Shown piece after piece: positions 1-5,771 of a stretch of 7,648 nucleotides of DNA (the stretch's first letter is position 1; every line of letters starts with the position of its first letter). A model generated the notes under the pieces. The model was not told where the DNA came from. It worked only from the letters and a program-made list of their open reading frames with translations, and ran no database searches. A program made the translations under genes and the position numbers. Location of the stretch: contig DITX01000093.1 in the NCBI GenBank assembly GCA_002422225.1, positions 1 to 7,648 on the forward strand, written 5' to 3'. The DNA comes from Gammaproteobacteria bacterium UBA6173. Lineage in GTDB: Bacteria; Pseudomonadota; Gammaproteobacteria; Pseudomonadales; Pseudohongiellaceae.

Positions 1-555
1 GAAAGTCACAGCGGTCAGTTTATGGATGAAGCCGGCCCCGGCGCGTTCAGCCGTATCTCCAAGTTTGCGCCGGACGGCACCTTCGTCAAGAGCTGGGGAA
101 CCTGGGGTTTTGAGAACGGTCAGCTGCGCTCACCACATGCTATGGCGATGGATTCACAGGGCCGTCTGTTTGTCTCTGACCGCGGCAACCGTCGCATCCA
201 GATTTTTGATCAGGAAGGCACACATCTGGACACCTGGTATCAGTTCGGGCGCATCAGTGGCATGTATATCAATGCCGACGATGTGTTGTACGCAATCGAC
301 TCAGAGTCTGATGAAAACTACAACCCGGGTTGGCGCAAGGGCCTGCGTATTGGTAGCGCACGAACCGGCAAGGTCTGGTTCTACGTGCCAGAGCATAACT
401 CCGCACGTCCAACCGGTATGGGTGGTATAGGTGCGATGGGTGAAGGTGTTGCAGTCGATCGTGATGGCAATGTCTATGCTGGCGAAGTGGGTCCAGTAAC
501 AGGATTGACCAAGTTCGTTCCGCGATTGATTCCTGAGAACTTCCCTCAGCATTGA
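1..555 (+). CDS. NHL-repeat six-bladed beta-propeller protein, C-terminal part (5' truncated by window edge)
   Basis: The reading frame is open from base 1 (ESHSGQF before the first ATG at 22), so the gene starts outside the window and the ATG at 22 is internal. About 184 residues are visible. They carry NHL-type blades: 'FAPDGTFVKSWG', then 'SPHAMAMDSQGRLFVSDRGNRRIQIFDQEG', a divergent blade, and 'GEGVAVDRDGNVYAGEV' near the end. The pattern (hydrophobic-D-x-x-G-x-[IVL]-[YF]-V/A) is that of NHL propellers, including the peptidyl-alpha-hydroxyglycine amidating-lyase-like proteins common in environmental proteobacteria. Such proteins are usually exported, but the N-terminus needed to see a signal peptide is missing. 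The substrate cannot be read from the sequence. A hairpin terminator follows the stop by 14 nt, so this is probably the last gene of its transcript. Confidence 0.85.
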   Translation, partial: ESHSGQFMDEAGPGAFSRISKFAPDGTFVKSWGTWGFENGQLRSPHAMAMDSQGRLFVSDRGNRRIQIFDQEGTHLDTWYQFGRISGMYINADDVLYAIDSESDENYNPGWRKGLRIGSARTGKVWFYVPEHNSARPTGMGGIGAMGEGVAVDRDGNVYAGEVGPVTGLTKFVPRLIPENFPQH

Positions 556-569
556 TTGTTTGGATGTCG

Positions 570-594
570 CCCGGTGTGCTTGTTGAGCACCGGG
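570..594 (+). terminator. Hairpin terminator after the NHL-repeat gene
   Basis: CCCGGTG at 570-576 pairs perfectly with CACCGGG at 588-594 across an 11-nt loop, 14 nt after the stop codon. The run that follows is GG-TTCCCTC, not a clean T-tract, so intrinsic termination may be weak. Position and stem strength make this the natural 3' end of the transcript. Confidence 0.6.
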
Positions 595-635
595 GGTTCC
601 CTCGGTGATGACTCTTATCATCCGGAAGAGCCGCG

Positions 636-810
636 CCGGGAGAGTGGTGCCGCACCCGACCAATCAGGCCGCGCTTATCCTTTTAAGGGACGCCCGATTA
701 AGCAGTAGGACTGTTCGAATCCGGAGCGGCGCAGCCGCGACGTTGAGTTCCGCACCGCAGGGCGCCCCTTGAAAGGATGCGGCCGGTCGGGTGCGGCACC
801 ACTCTCCCGG
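636..810. repeat. 175-bp inverted-repeat element with perfect 26-bp arms
   Basis: Bases 636-661 are the exact reverse complement of 785-810. Pairing continues inward with small bulges: GGCCGC 667-672 with 779-784, ATCCTTT/AAAGGAT 677-683 with 772-778, AAGGG 685-689 with 766-770, and CGCCC 691-695 with GGGCG 760-764. A loop of about 64 nt remains (696-759). It contains its own hairpin, GCGGC-GCA-GCCGC (726-738). No convincing ORF lies in the element. It may be a MITE-like or REP-like extragenic palindrome, or a structured RNA. The 6-bp TATCAT at 616-621 and again at 814-819 could be a target duplication, but on the left it does not abut the arm. Confidence 0.8.
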
Positions 811-883
811 CACTATCATGAGACAATGCCAACGCCGAATCTCAAAAGGAAAAACAGAAATAATGTCTTGTGCGCTTTGTAAT

Positions 884-1336
884 TCAAATTACGACTATTT
901 CATTAGATTGGACACTGGATGTTGCACTTTCTAGGAGTGTTTTCATTGCGACCAGAGTTAAAGGCCATTTTCTAAGTCGCCAATGTATCCCGCGTTTTTC
1001 GCCATTCCACTCCAAGATACCTCCCAACTCCAGCACTACGCCCAAATAACTTGCACCTTGCGCATAAAGAGTACTCTGCGAAATTTTGTACAGAGCTGTT
1101 CCTAATCCTAAAGTTTCTTCGCTTCGATAAAGTTTCTCAACATTGTTGGCTAGAGGAAACAATTCCAGCCGAAACCCCTGATTCAATTCGCTCAGAACAC
1201 TTTGGATGTCCGATAAATCGTATTTAAGCGTAACTCCCGTTTGTTTGATTATCAAAATGGAGTCGACCATCAAGACCCACTTGAATTTTTTAGCCCGACC
1301 TCCATGAGTCACCGATTCCATAAATCTACTGCTCAC
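884..1336 (-). CDS. Hypothetical protein, 150 aa, second gene of a leftward two-gene operon
   Basis: I do not recognise a family. The protein has no signal peptide and no membrane segment and should be cytoplasmic. Mixed alpha/beta character is suggested by alternating hydrophobic stretches (WVLMVDSILII near residues 20-30, GVVLELGGILEW near 98-109) and a basic 'KRGIHWRLRKWP' patch. The start shown is a GTG at 1336, which lies inside the last codons of the upstream gene (11-bp overlap). An ATG at 1321 begins 4 nt after that gene's stop and would give a 145-aa protein. Either choice implies translational coupling, and neither has a strong Shine-Dalgarno. With its partner it probably forms one functional unit controlled from the divergent promoter region at 1647-1730. 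No terminator is evident downstream. Confidence 0.65.
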   Translation of the reverse strand: MSSRFMESVTHGGRAKKFKWVLMVDSILIIKQTGVTLKYDLSDIQSVLSELNQGFRLELFPLANNVEKLYRSEETLGLGTALYKISQSTLYAQGASYLGVVLELGGILEWNGEKRGIHWRLRKWPLTLVAMKTLLESATSSVQSNEIVVI

Positions 1337-1646
1337 AGTGAGTCGCCGCCTCTAAATTGGACAGCGGTCGATAATGGCGCCCCAGATAGTGAATCACATC
1401 GCGCACAACCCCTTTTTCTATCTCAAGGTTTGCAAAATCGACTTTCAACCACATGTCGTTGTTTTCCTTGCTGGCCCCAAAGCGATAAAACTTGCTTTCG
1501 AACTTTCTTAATTCCCCGGTCAGGGTTTCTGGGTTCAGATAAACAAGCCTACCAGTTTGCTTGTTGTGGCACATAATTTGGGCGCACGTTGGATTCTCAT
1601 GAATAGTGACATGAGGATTAGGGTAGTTAATGTATGCCCAAATCAT
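1326..1646 (-). CDS. Hypothetical protein, 106 aa, first gene of a leftward two-gene operon
   Basis: A good Shine-Dalgarno (GGGAG, 6 nt before the ATG) supports the start at 1646. The protein is soluble and has no family I can name. The N-terminus 'INYPNPHVTIHENPTCAQIM' holds two His and one Cys (residues 12, 16 and 21), with another Cys-His at 26-27. That resembles a small metal-binding or catalytic cluster, but this is only an impression. The middle is a beta/alpha stretch (YLNPETLTGELRKFESKFYRFG) and the C-terminus is mostly helical. Its stop codon lies inside the start of the following 150-aa gene, so the two are co-transcribed and probably act together. A possible sigma70 promoter (TTGATC at 1710-1705, TATTCT at 1687-1682) lies upstream. 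Confidence 0.7.
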   Translation of the reverse strand: MIWAYINYPNPHVTIHENPTCAQIMCHNKQTGRLVYLNPETLTGELRKFESKFYRFGASKENNDMWLKVDFANLEIEKGVVRDVIHYLGRHYRPLSNLEAATHCEQ

Positions 1647-1657
1647 TGCTCTCTCCC

Positions 1658-1684
1658 ATATCTAGATATTATTTGATATCTAGA
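1658..1684. promoter_or_regulatory. Putative operator: tandem CTAG-centred repeats
   Basis: The 9-mer ATATCTAGA occurs at 1658-1666 and again at 1676-1684, exactly 18 bp apart. The first copy extends to a perfect 12-bp palindrome, ATATCTAGATAT (1658-1669). The second is a near-palindrome. The second copy overlaps both the possible -35 of the rightward promoter and the -10 of the leftward one, so a dimeric regulator bound here could control both transcripts. The nearest candidate regulator is the 103-aa protein encoded immediately to the right. Confidence 0.6.
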
Positions 1685-1701
1685 ATATATAATATTATTA
1701 T
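1673..1701 (+). promoter_or_regulatory. Sigma70-like promoter for the 103-aa gene
   Basis: TTGATA (1673-1678) and TATTAT (1696-1701) are each one base from consensus and are separated by 17 bp. They lie about 30 bp upstream of the ATG at 1731. A perfect TATAAT at 1688-1693 is also present, but its spacing gives only a poor -35, so the exact start is uncertain. Confidence 0.5.
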
Positions 1702-1710
1702 TTTGATCAA
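1682..1710 (-). promoter_or_regulatory. Sigma70-like promoter for the leftward 106/150-aa operon
   Basis: Read on the minus strand, TTGATC (1710-1705) and TATTCT (1687-1682) are spaced by 17 bp and face the ATG at 1646. The promoter physically overlaps the rightward promoter and the second CTAG repeat, so the two transcripts would compete or be co-repressed. The -10 is only a 4/6 match to consensus. Confidence 0.4.
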
Positions 1711-1730
1711 GCTAATTTTAGGAGATTCGC

Positions 1731-2042
1731 ATGGAAAAAATTTGTATCGAAATACCAGCTCCTTTGTTTTTCGAAATATACAGCCGGTTCGGTTCTAAAA
1801 CAGGAGAGATGATCACAAAATCACTAAGCACGCTCGCAGACCAGCCTGCAGTCGAGTTCAGAGAGACAAGTGTGCGGCCTAAGCCACATACAATAACTGG
1901 ACGTATCTGGGAGATCGCCGATGGCCTTAAGGCACAAAATGGTTTCACAAACCGGAACGATGTAGTAAAGGCCTGCATGTCAGAGGGTATAAACATGAAT
2001 ACTGCCAATACGCAATTTTCCCATTGGCTTAAAGAGAATTAA
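1731..2042 (+). CDS. Small two-domain protein, possible DNA-binding regulator (103 aa)
   Basis: A strong Shine-Dalgarno (AGGAG, 6 nt spacing) supports the ATG at 1731. Residues 1-37 have the strand-helix-helix order of a ribbon-helix-helix fold: 'KICIEIP', then a helix around 'PLFFEIYSRFG', then 'KTGEMITKSLSTLA'. After a proline-containing linker, residues 55-103 form a compact helical domain with the pattern GR-x-WEIADGL, then 'NRNDVVKACMSEGIN', then 'TANTQFSHWLKEN'. I have the impression of this C-terminal pattern recurring in small bacterial proteins, but I cannot name the family. DNA binding is an inference from the fold pattern and from the tandem operator-like repeats just upstream. It diverges from two unknown genes and precedes a small membrane protein by 28 nt, probably in one transcript. 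Confidence 0.75.
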   Translation: MEKICIEIPAPLFFEIYSRFGSKTGEMITKSLSTLADQPAVEFRETSVRPKPHTITGRIWEIADGLKAQNGFTNRNDVVKACMSEGINMNTANTQFSHWLKEN

Positions 2043-2070
2043 TAAATCTGAATTCCACTGGGAGAGCAGA

Positions 2071-2283
2071 ATGAAAAAATCGCAGCCGTCTCCAGCGCTA
2101 ATTGCATTTATGATTGTTGTTGGCGTTCCGATTTTTGCCTTCCTTGTCGGGGTGCTGGGTCTTATCTGTCTGATGCTCATATCCGTGAGTGGGCAGCTTT
2201 GGAACCCTTGGGGCGCTCTGATTGCTGCAGTTGCCCTAATATATTTGGTAATTTACTGGTTCGTTAAATTGAGTCTTAAGTAA
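2071..2283 (+). CDS. Small inner-membrane protein with two transmembrane helices (70 aa)
   Basis: The ATG at 2071 is preceded by GGGAGAG (2060-2066), a good ribosome binding site much like that of the 106-aa gene (GGGAGAGAGCA before ATG). The protein starts with a short basic tail (MKKSQ), followed by a long hydrophobic stretch at about residues 9-39 and a second at about 47-66, ending in KLSLK. This predicts a hairpin in the inner membrane with both ends cytoplasmic. There are no catalytic motifs or family hallmarks. It sits 28 nt after the 103-aa gene and probably shares its promoter. Small membrane proteins of this size can be toxins, holin-like proteins or accessory subunits, and nothing here distinguishes these. 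Confidence 0.7.
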   Translation: MKKSQPSPALIAFMIVVGVPIFAFLVGVLGLICLMLISVSGQLWNPWGALIAAVALIYLVIYWFVKLSLK

Positions 2284-2337
2284 TAGCCAACAGCAAATGC
2301 GAAGCTACCTTTGCAGCGACGCGCCCATCAAGTTTGA

Positions 2338-2418
2338 GGCCTGCGGCAGAGCGATCTGCGTCGAAGAACGATCAGACGCGCAGCGTCGTTCTGAGACCCA
2401 GTCGGTCTGGCGCAGGCC
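2338..2418. repeat. 81-nt near-symmetric imperfect palindrome between convergent genes
   Basis: GGCCTGCG at 2338-2345 pairs with CGCAGGCC at 2411-2418, and AGAACGA at 2365-2371 pairs with TCGTTCT at 2386-2392. Most bases between them also pair, so the arms (34 and 33 nt) match almost throughout around a 14-nt centre. The centre can instead fold as GACGC-GCA-GCGTC (2375-2387). It lies between the stop of the 70-aa gene (+) and the stop of the LysE-type gene (-). It could serve as a bidirectional terminator, though there is no T-tract, or be an extragenic palindromic repeat. The A+T-rich accessory stretch ends near here. Confidence 0.75.
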
Positions 2419-2431
2419 GGCGACGTGACAC

Positions 2432-3049
2432 TCACTCACCCTCGAACCCAAGATCAAGCACAACCGGCACCATAGAAACCACCAGCAACGCCGCCATCAA
2501 CCAGTTAAACCGCTGTCGCCACACATCATCTGCCAGCAAACGCTGCAGCCCCACTCCAAATAACAACCACGTCCAGGCGCTAGGTACAGACGCGGTCATA
2601 AAAATTCCCGTGATATTAAAAACCTGCTGATTGATGTCGGGCCCGGTTGTTGTAAACGCTGCAATCGCGCCCATCGCCATAATCCACGCTTTGGGATTTA
2701 CCCACTGAAACAAGGCGGCCTGAACAAACGTCAGAGGGCGAGCCTTGGGGTCTGCATGCACGGGCTTACCACTGCCCGCAATTTTCCACGCTAGGTACAA
2801 CAAGTAGGCAATGCCAACCACCGTAATGACATTATGAATGATCGGGTAGCGCTGAAACACGGTGCCCAGGCCTAAGCCGATTGCCAAAAACATCGCCGGA
2901 AAACCAATAATGACGCCCATCACCAAAGGAAGACTGCGACGTACACCATAGTTGACACCAGAACTCATCAGCATGACGTTGTTGGGACCCGGTGTAATTG
3001 CCGACGATAAGGCAAACAGGAAAACAGAAATGACAAATTCGGTACTGAT
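2432..3049 (-). CDS. LysE/RhtB-family amino-acid exporter, apparent ATC start
   Basis: The protein belongs to the LysE/RhtB exporters, inner-membrane proteins that use the proton gradient to export amino acids or related small metabolites. Family signs are the N-terminal 'ITPGPNN' hallmark, 'GVNYGVRRSLP', 'GIAYLLYLAWKI' and 'ALFQWVNPKAWIMAMGAI', with about six hydrophobic segments. Counting from the ATC at 3049 gives 205 aa, the usual family length, with TPGPNN at residues 19-24. No in-frame ATG, GTG or TTG exists upstream of the ATG at 2974. That ATG would delete the first helix and the hallmark motif. The frame closes at 3079. A weak AAGAG lies 10 nt before the ATC. The substrate cannot be told. 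The gene is either started at a rare codon or has lost its start codon. Confidence 0.8.
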   Translation of the reverse strand: MSTEFVISVFLFALSSAITPGPNNVMLMSSGVNYGVRRSLPLVMGVIIGFPAMFLAIGLGLGTVFQRYPIIHNVITVVGIAYLLYLAWKIAGSGKPVHADPKARPLTFVQAALFQWVNPKAWIMAMGAIAAFTTTGPDINQQVFNITGIFMTASVPSAWTWLLFGVGLQRLLADDVWRQRFNWLMAALLVVSMVPVVLDLGFEGE

Positions 3050-3144
3050 GGCCGCGGTACTCTTAACGTGATGAATTCAATACAGTGATGAACCAAAGAT
3101 CGTTTGTTGGACAAAAAGCCCGCGCAAACCGGTCTGTGTGTGCT

Positions 3145-3169
3145 CAGGCTGTTTCAGGTAAACTGCCTG
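3145..3169. promoter_or_regulatory. Inverted repeat in the divergent intergenic region (operator candidate)
   Basis: CAGGCTGTTT (3145-3154) and AAACTGCCTG (3160-3169) are inverted repeats with one mismatch across a 5-nt spacer. They lie about 55 bp before the ATG of the SMP-30-like gene, between two divergent genes. A dimeric regulator could bind here. I see a possible -10 (TATAGT, 3192-3197) but no convincing -35. Confidence 0.4.
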
Positions 3170-3223
3170 TCGATTAAATTATTCACAGCAGTATAGTTGG
3201 GAATCAACCTTGGAGAAATGGTT

Positions 3224-4144
3224 ATGAAAAAAGGAATTATTGCTGGTGCGCTGGCATTGGCGGTCAGCTCAGTTTCGTTTGCTCAAACCGCAGGCACGTT
3301 TACAGCTGGCCAACCCCTGAGCACCGTCAATGAAGCGGGTGAAGCAACCCGGATGTCACCCAATGTTAAAGTATTCGGGAGTTTTCGGTTTGCAGAGAGC
3401 TGCACCTTTGATCCCGCTAAAAACCTGATTCTGGCCATGAATGCCGGTGTTGGTCAGGACATGCAGGAAAATGACGGTTATGTTTCCCTGTTGAATCCGG
3501 ATGGCAGTGTGCATACCGCCAAGTGGATAGGAAACGACCGTAACGGCTTGGTGTTAAATCAGCCATTGGGCAGTGCCATTGCCGGTGGCAAGTTGTATGT
3601 GGCCGATATCGACCACGTGCGCACGTTTGACCTGGCAACCGGCACCCCGGGAGATGCATGGCAGGTTGAAGGCGCCACTGGGTTGAATGGTATCGCGGTT
3701 GCCTCTGACGGCACTGTTTACGCATCCAATACCCGTGACCCGCAGCGCGTTTACAAAGTAACGCCTTCCGGGCAGTCATCTGTTTTCCTTGAAGGCGCGC
3801 CTTTGCTGTCACCAAACGGAGTTGCTATTGATAACAGTGGCAATATCGTGGTGATCAATATCGGCAACAATCACGTCATGACATTTAATACGGCCGGCGA
3901 ACTGATCAATACCGAGTACGCCGCAGAAGGCGGTAATGACGGTGTTGTTGTACTCGCTGACGGTACAAAAATTGTCAGTAGCGTGCGCTTTGGCAGCATC
4001 TCTCGTATTCGTCCGGGTCAGAATGCGGAAGTGATTGCGGTGGGCATTCCCAGTGCCGCGTCCATCTGTTACGACTCCATTCAGAATCAGATTGTGATTC
4101 CGATGAACAACAACAATGCCATGGGTTTCCTGCCATTGGATTGA
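3224..4144 (+). CDS. Secreted SMP-30/gluconolactonase-like beta-propeller protein
   Basis: The start chosen is the ATG at 3224 (MKKGII), with GGAG 8 nt upstream. The in-frame TTG at 3197 and ATG at 3218 fit the ribosome binding site worse. Residues 1-20 form a classic Sec signal peptide (MKK, hydrophobic core, SVSFA before Gln21), so the 306-aa product is periplasmic or secreted. The mature part shows repeated propeller blades typical of the SMP-30/LRE and NHL superfamily: 'ESCTFDPAKNLILAMN', 'GSAIAGGKLYVADID', 'GLNGIAVASDGTVYASN', 'SPNGVAIDNSGNIVVIN', and 'NDGVVVLADGTKIVSS'. Members bind a divalent metal and hydrolyse lactones, or act as non-enzymatic propellers. I cannot confirm the metal ligands here. 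It is transcribed alone, divergent from the LysE-type gene and convergent with the mosB-mosA-oxidase operon. Confidence 0.8.
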   Translation: MKKGIIAGALALAVSSVSFAQTAGTFTAGQPLSTVNEAGEATRMSPNVKVFGSFRFAESCTFDPAKNLILAMNAGVGQDMQENDGYVSLLNPDGSVHTAKWIGNDRNGLVLNQPLGSAIAGGKLYVADIDHVRTFDLATGTPGDAWQVEGATGLNGIAVASDGTVYASNTRDPQRVYKVTPSGQSSVFLEGAPLLSPNGVAIDNSGNIVVINIGNNHVMTFNTAGELINTEYAAEGGNDGVVVLADGTKIVSSVRFGSISRIRPGQNAEVIAVGIPSAASICYDSIQNQIVIPMNNNNAMGFLPLD

Positions 4145-4165
4145 TTCAGAACGGAGAATTGGAAG

Positions 4166-4199
4166 CGGGGCAGCTGATGTGAACAGCATCAATGCCCCG
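4166..4199. terminator. Bidirectional hairpin terminator between convergent transcripts
   Basis: CGGGGCA (4166-4172) pairs with TGCCCCG (4193-4199) and TGATG (4175-4179) with CATCA (4187-4191), around a 7-nt loop. An outer pair, AGAACGG (4148-4154) with CCGTTCT (4208-4214), reaches into the last codons of the oxidase gene. The structure is strong but has no T-tract on either side. It lies 21 nt after one stop and 4 nt from the other, which suits a shared 3' end. Confidence 0.6.
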
Positions 4200-4203
4200 G
4201 CAT

Positions 4204-5766
4204 TCAACCGTTCTCTGTCACCAAAAACTGCCCCATCATGCCCCGGTCTTCATGCTCCAGAGTATGACAGTGGTACATGTAGGTGTGCATCTGATCTGCG
4301 AAATCTGTAAACGGCACCAATACTCGCACAGTTTCGCGAGCATTAACGTGCACGGTGTCTTTGTAACCAGTTTCCTGTGCGGGCGGCGGTGCCCCGTTAC
4401 GATCCAGAACACGGAATTGATTACCGTGGATATGGAAGGGGTGCACCATCGGCGTGTCATTAAAAATTTCCCAGATTTCGGTGTCACCCAATTTCACGCG
4501 TTCGTTGATGTAATTCATGGTCATGACACGCCCGTTAATAGAAAAGTGGCCCCCACCGTAACCGCCACCCTGCCCACTACGATTGCCAAGTCCTGGCCCT
4601 TTACCGCTCCCGCTGCGTGACCCATATCCCATGTTCAGGCGCATGCGACGCGTGCGCATAGCCATGCTCTCACTGGCTGCTGGCAATGTGACCAATACAC
4701 CGGGTGCGGGCGGCAGACGCTCAAGATTTGCCAGCGGTCTGATTTCAAGCACATCAAAGGATTCGCCGTGCATCGCGCGCATCAGCTCACTCAATGCGCC
4801 GGGGAAAACCGGGAAATGGTTATCGGACGGCTCGCTACGCAGAATCACCGGCTTGCCATCACTGACGTCTACCAGAAACTCTGCACGCTCACCCGGCGTC
4901 AGCATCAAGCGTCGTAAAGGCACCGGCTTTTCAAGCAGCCCCCCGTCACTCGCAATCTGCTGGAACTCTCGTCCGTCATTAAATGCTAGATGAAACAGGC
5001 GGGCATTCGAGCCGTTGAGTATGCGCAATCTCACCTTATCGGTGGTCGCTTCAAAAAAGGGTGACACGGTACCATTAACCATCATCACATCGCCGTGCTG
5101 ACCAATCATCATATCGCCGTAGCGCGACATATAATCAAAACTGCCATCGCGATTAAAGCGCTTGTCCTGCAGAATCAGCGGAATATCATCCACACCGTAA
5201 CGTGACGGCAGTTCTACACCGTCGCTGACCTCATCATCCAGAATCATCATACCTGCCAGGCCGTGATAAACCTGCGACCCAGTTTTGTGCATGGCATGGG
5301 AGTGATACCAGAGTGTTGCCGCTTGCTGGCGTACATCGAATACTGGATTCCAGCTCTCGCCGTCGGCAATCGATTGCATAGGCCCGCCGTCAAAACGGGG
5401 TGGCACATGCATGCCATGCCAATGCAGAACCGACTCCTCGCCAATACGATTGTTCACCTGAATGTCCAGAATATCACCGCGCCTAAAACGCAGTGTCGGG
5501 CCAAGGTAGTTGCCATTGATACCCAGCGTCGCGGTCTCTCCCTGCGGCACAAACAGCGAGGTGCCTTTTTGCAGGTTCAGCTCAAAACGCCGACGCGGCA
5601 CCCCGCCGTCTTCCTGCATGAATGTGCCGGTATCCAGGGGCGGAATCAGCAGCGGATTGACAAAATTACTGGCGGTCTGCGCGCGTGCAATCAACGGCAG
5701 GCTCATCATACCGGCAGCACTCACTCCAAACATTTTTAACAGTTGACGGCGTGTTACTGAATTCAT
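4204..5766 (-). CDS. cueO: CueO-like Tat-exported multicopper oxidase
   Basis: This 520-aa protein is a three-domain laccase-type oxidase, the family that oxidises Cu(I) or phenolic substrates in the periplasm while reducing O2 to water. A twin-arginine signal is clear (TRRQLLKMFG, residues 5-14; likely cleavage ARA-Q after residue 29). Copper ligands are complete: HWHG at 115-118, HSH at 155-157, HPFHIHG at 442-448, and H499-C500-H501, H505, M510 for the type 1/type 3 sites. From memory, Cys500, His505 and Met510 also have these numbers in E. coli CueO. Unlike CueO, the insert before 'FSINGRVMTM' is Gly/Ser/Arg-rich (about 380-406), not Met/His-rich. It is the last gene after mosB-mosA, 5 nt past the mosA stop and with no evident Shine-Dalgarno, so it depends on coupled translation. 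A laccase or bilirubin-oxidase activity is also possible. Confidence 0.9.
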   Translation of the reverse strand: MNSVTRRQLLKMFGVSAAGMMSLPLIARAQTASNFVNPLLIPPLDTGTFMQEDGGVPRRRFELNLQKGTSLFVPQGETATLGINGNYLGPTLRFRRGDILDIQVNNRIGEESVLHWHGMHVPPRFDGGPMQSIADGESWNPVFDVRQQAATLWYHSHAMHKTGSQVYHGLAGMMILDDEVSDGVELPSRYGVDDIPLILQDKRFNRDGSFDYMSRYGDMMIGQHGDVMMVNGTVSPFFEATTDKVRLRILNGSNARLFHLAFNDGREFQQIASDGGLLEKPVPLRRLMLTPGERAEFLVDVSDGKPVILRSEPSDNHFPVFPGALSELMRAMHGESFDVLEIRPLANLERLPPAPGVLVTLPAASESMAMRTRRMRLNMGYGSRSGSGKGPGLGNRSGQGGGYGGGHFSINGRVMTMNYINERVKLGDTEIWEIFNDTPMVHPFHIHGNQFRVLDRNGAPPPAQETGYKDTVHVNARETVRVLVPFTDFADQMHTYMYHCHTLEHEDRGMMGQFLVTENG

Positions 5767-5771
5767 TGTGA

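Noticed and set aside
712..723. GTTCGAATCC, like the T-loop of a tRNA
   Set aside because: The flanking bases do not form a T-stem, and no acceptor or anticodon arms are present. I treat it as chance inside the inverted-repeat loop.
1241..1576. A 111-codon plus-strand frame across the 106/150-aa gene junction
   Set aside because: It has no good ribosome binding site and the composition of a shadow frame. The leftward pair has better start signals and coupling.
636..2418. Integron attC sites flanking a gene cassette
   Set aside because: Both palindromes are of attC-like size, but I could not find paired RYYYAAC and GTTRRRY core sites at their ends, and no integrase is visible.
2334..2630. 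A 98-codon plus-strand frame running through the palindrome into the LysE-type gene
   Set aside because: It overlaps a clear exporter gene on the other strand and a structured intergenic repeat, with no start signals or recognisable content.
3197..3223. Upstream TTG or ATG start for the SMP-30-like gene
   Set aside because: The Shine-Dalgarno GGAG at 3212-3215 is correctly spaced only for the ATG at 3224, which also gives a normal signal peptide.
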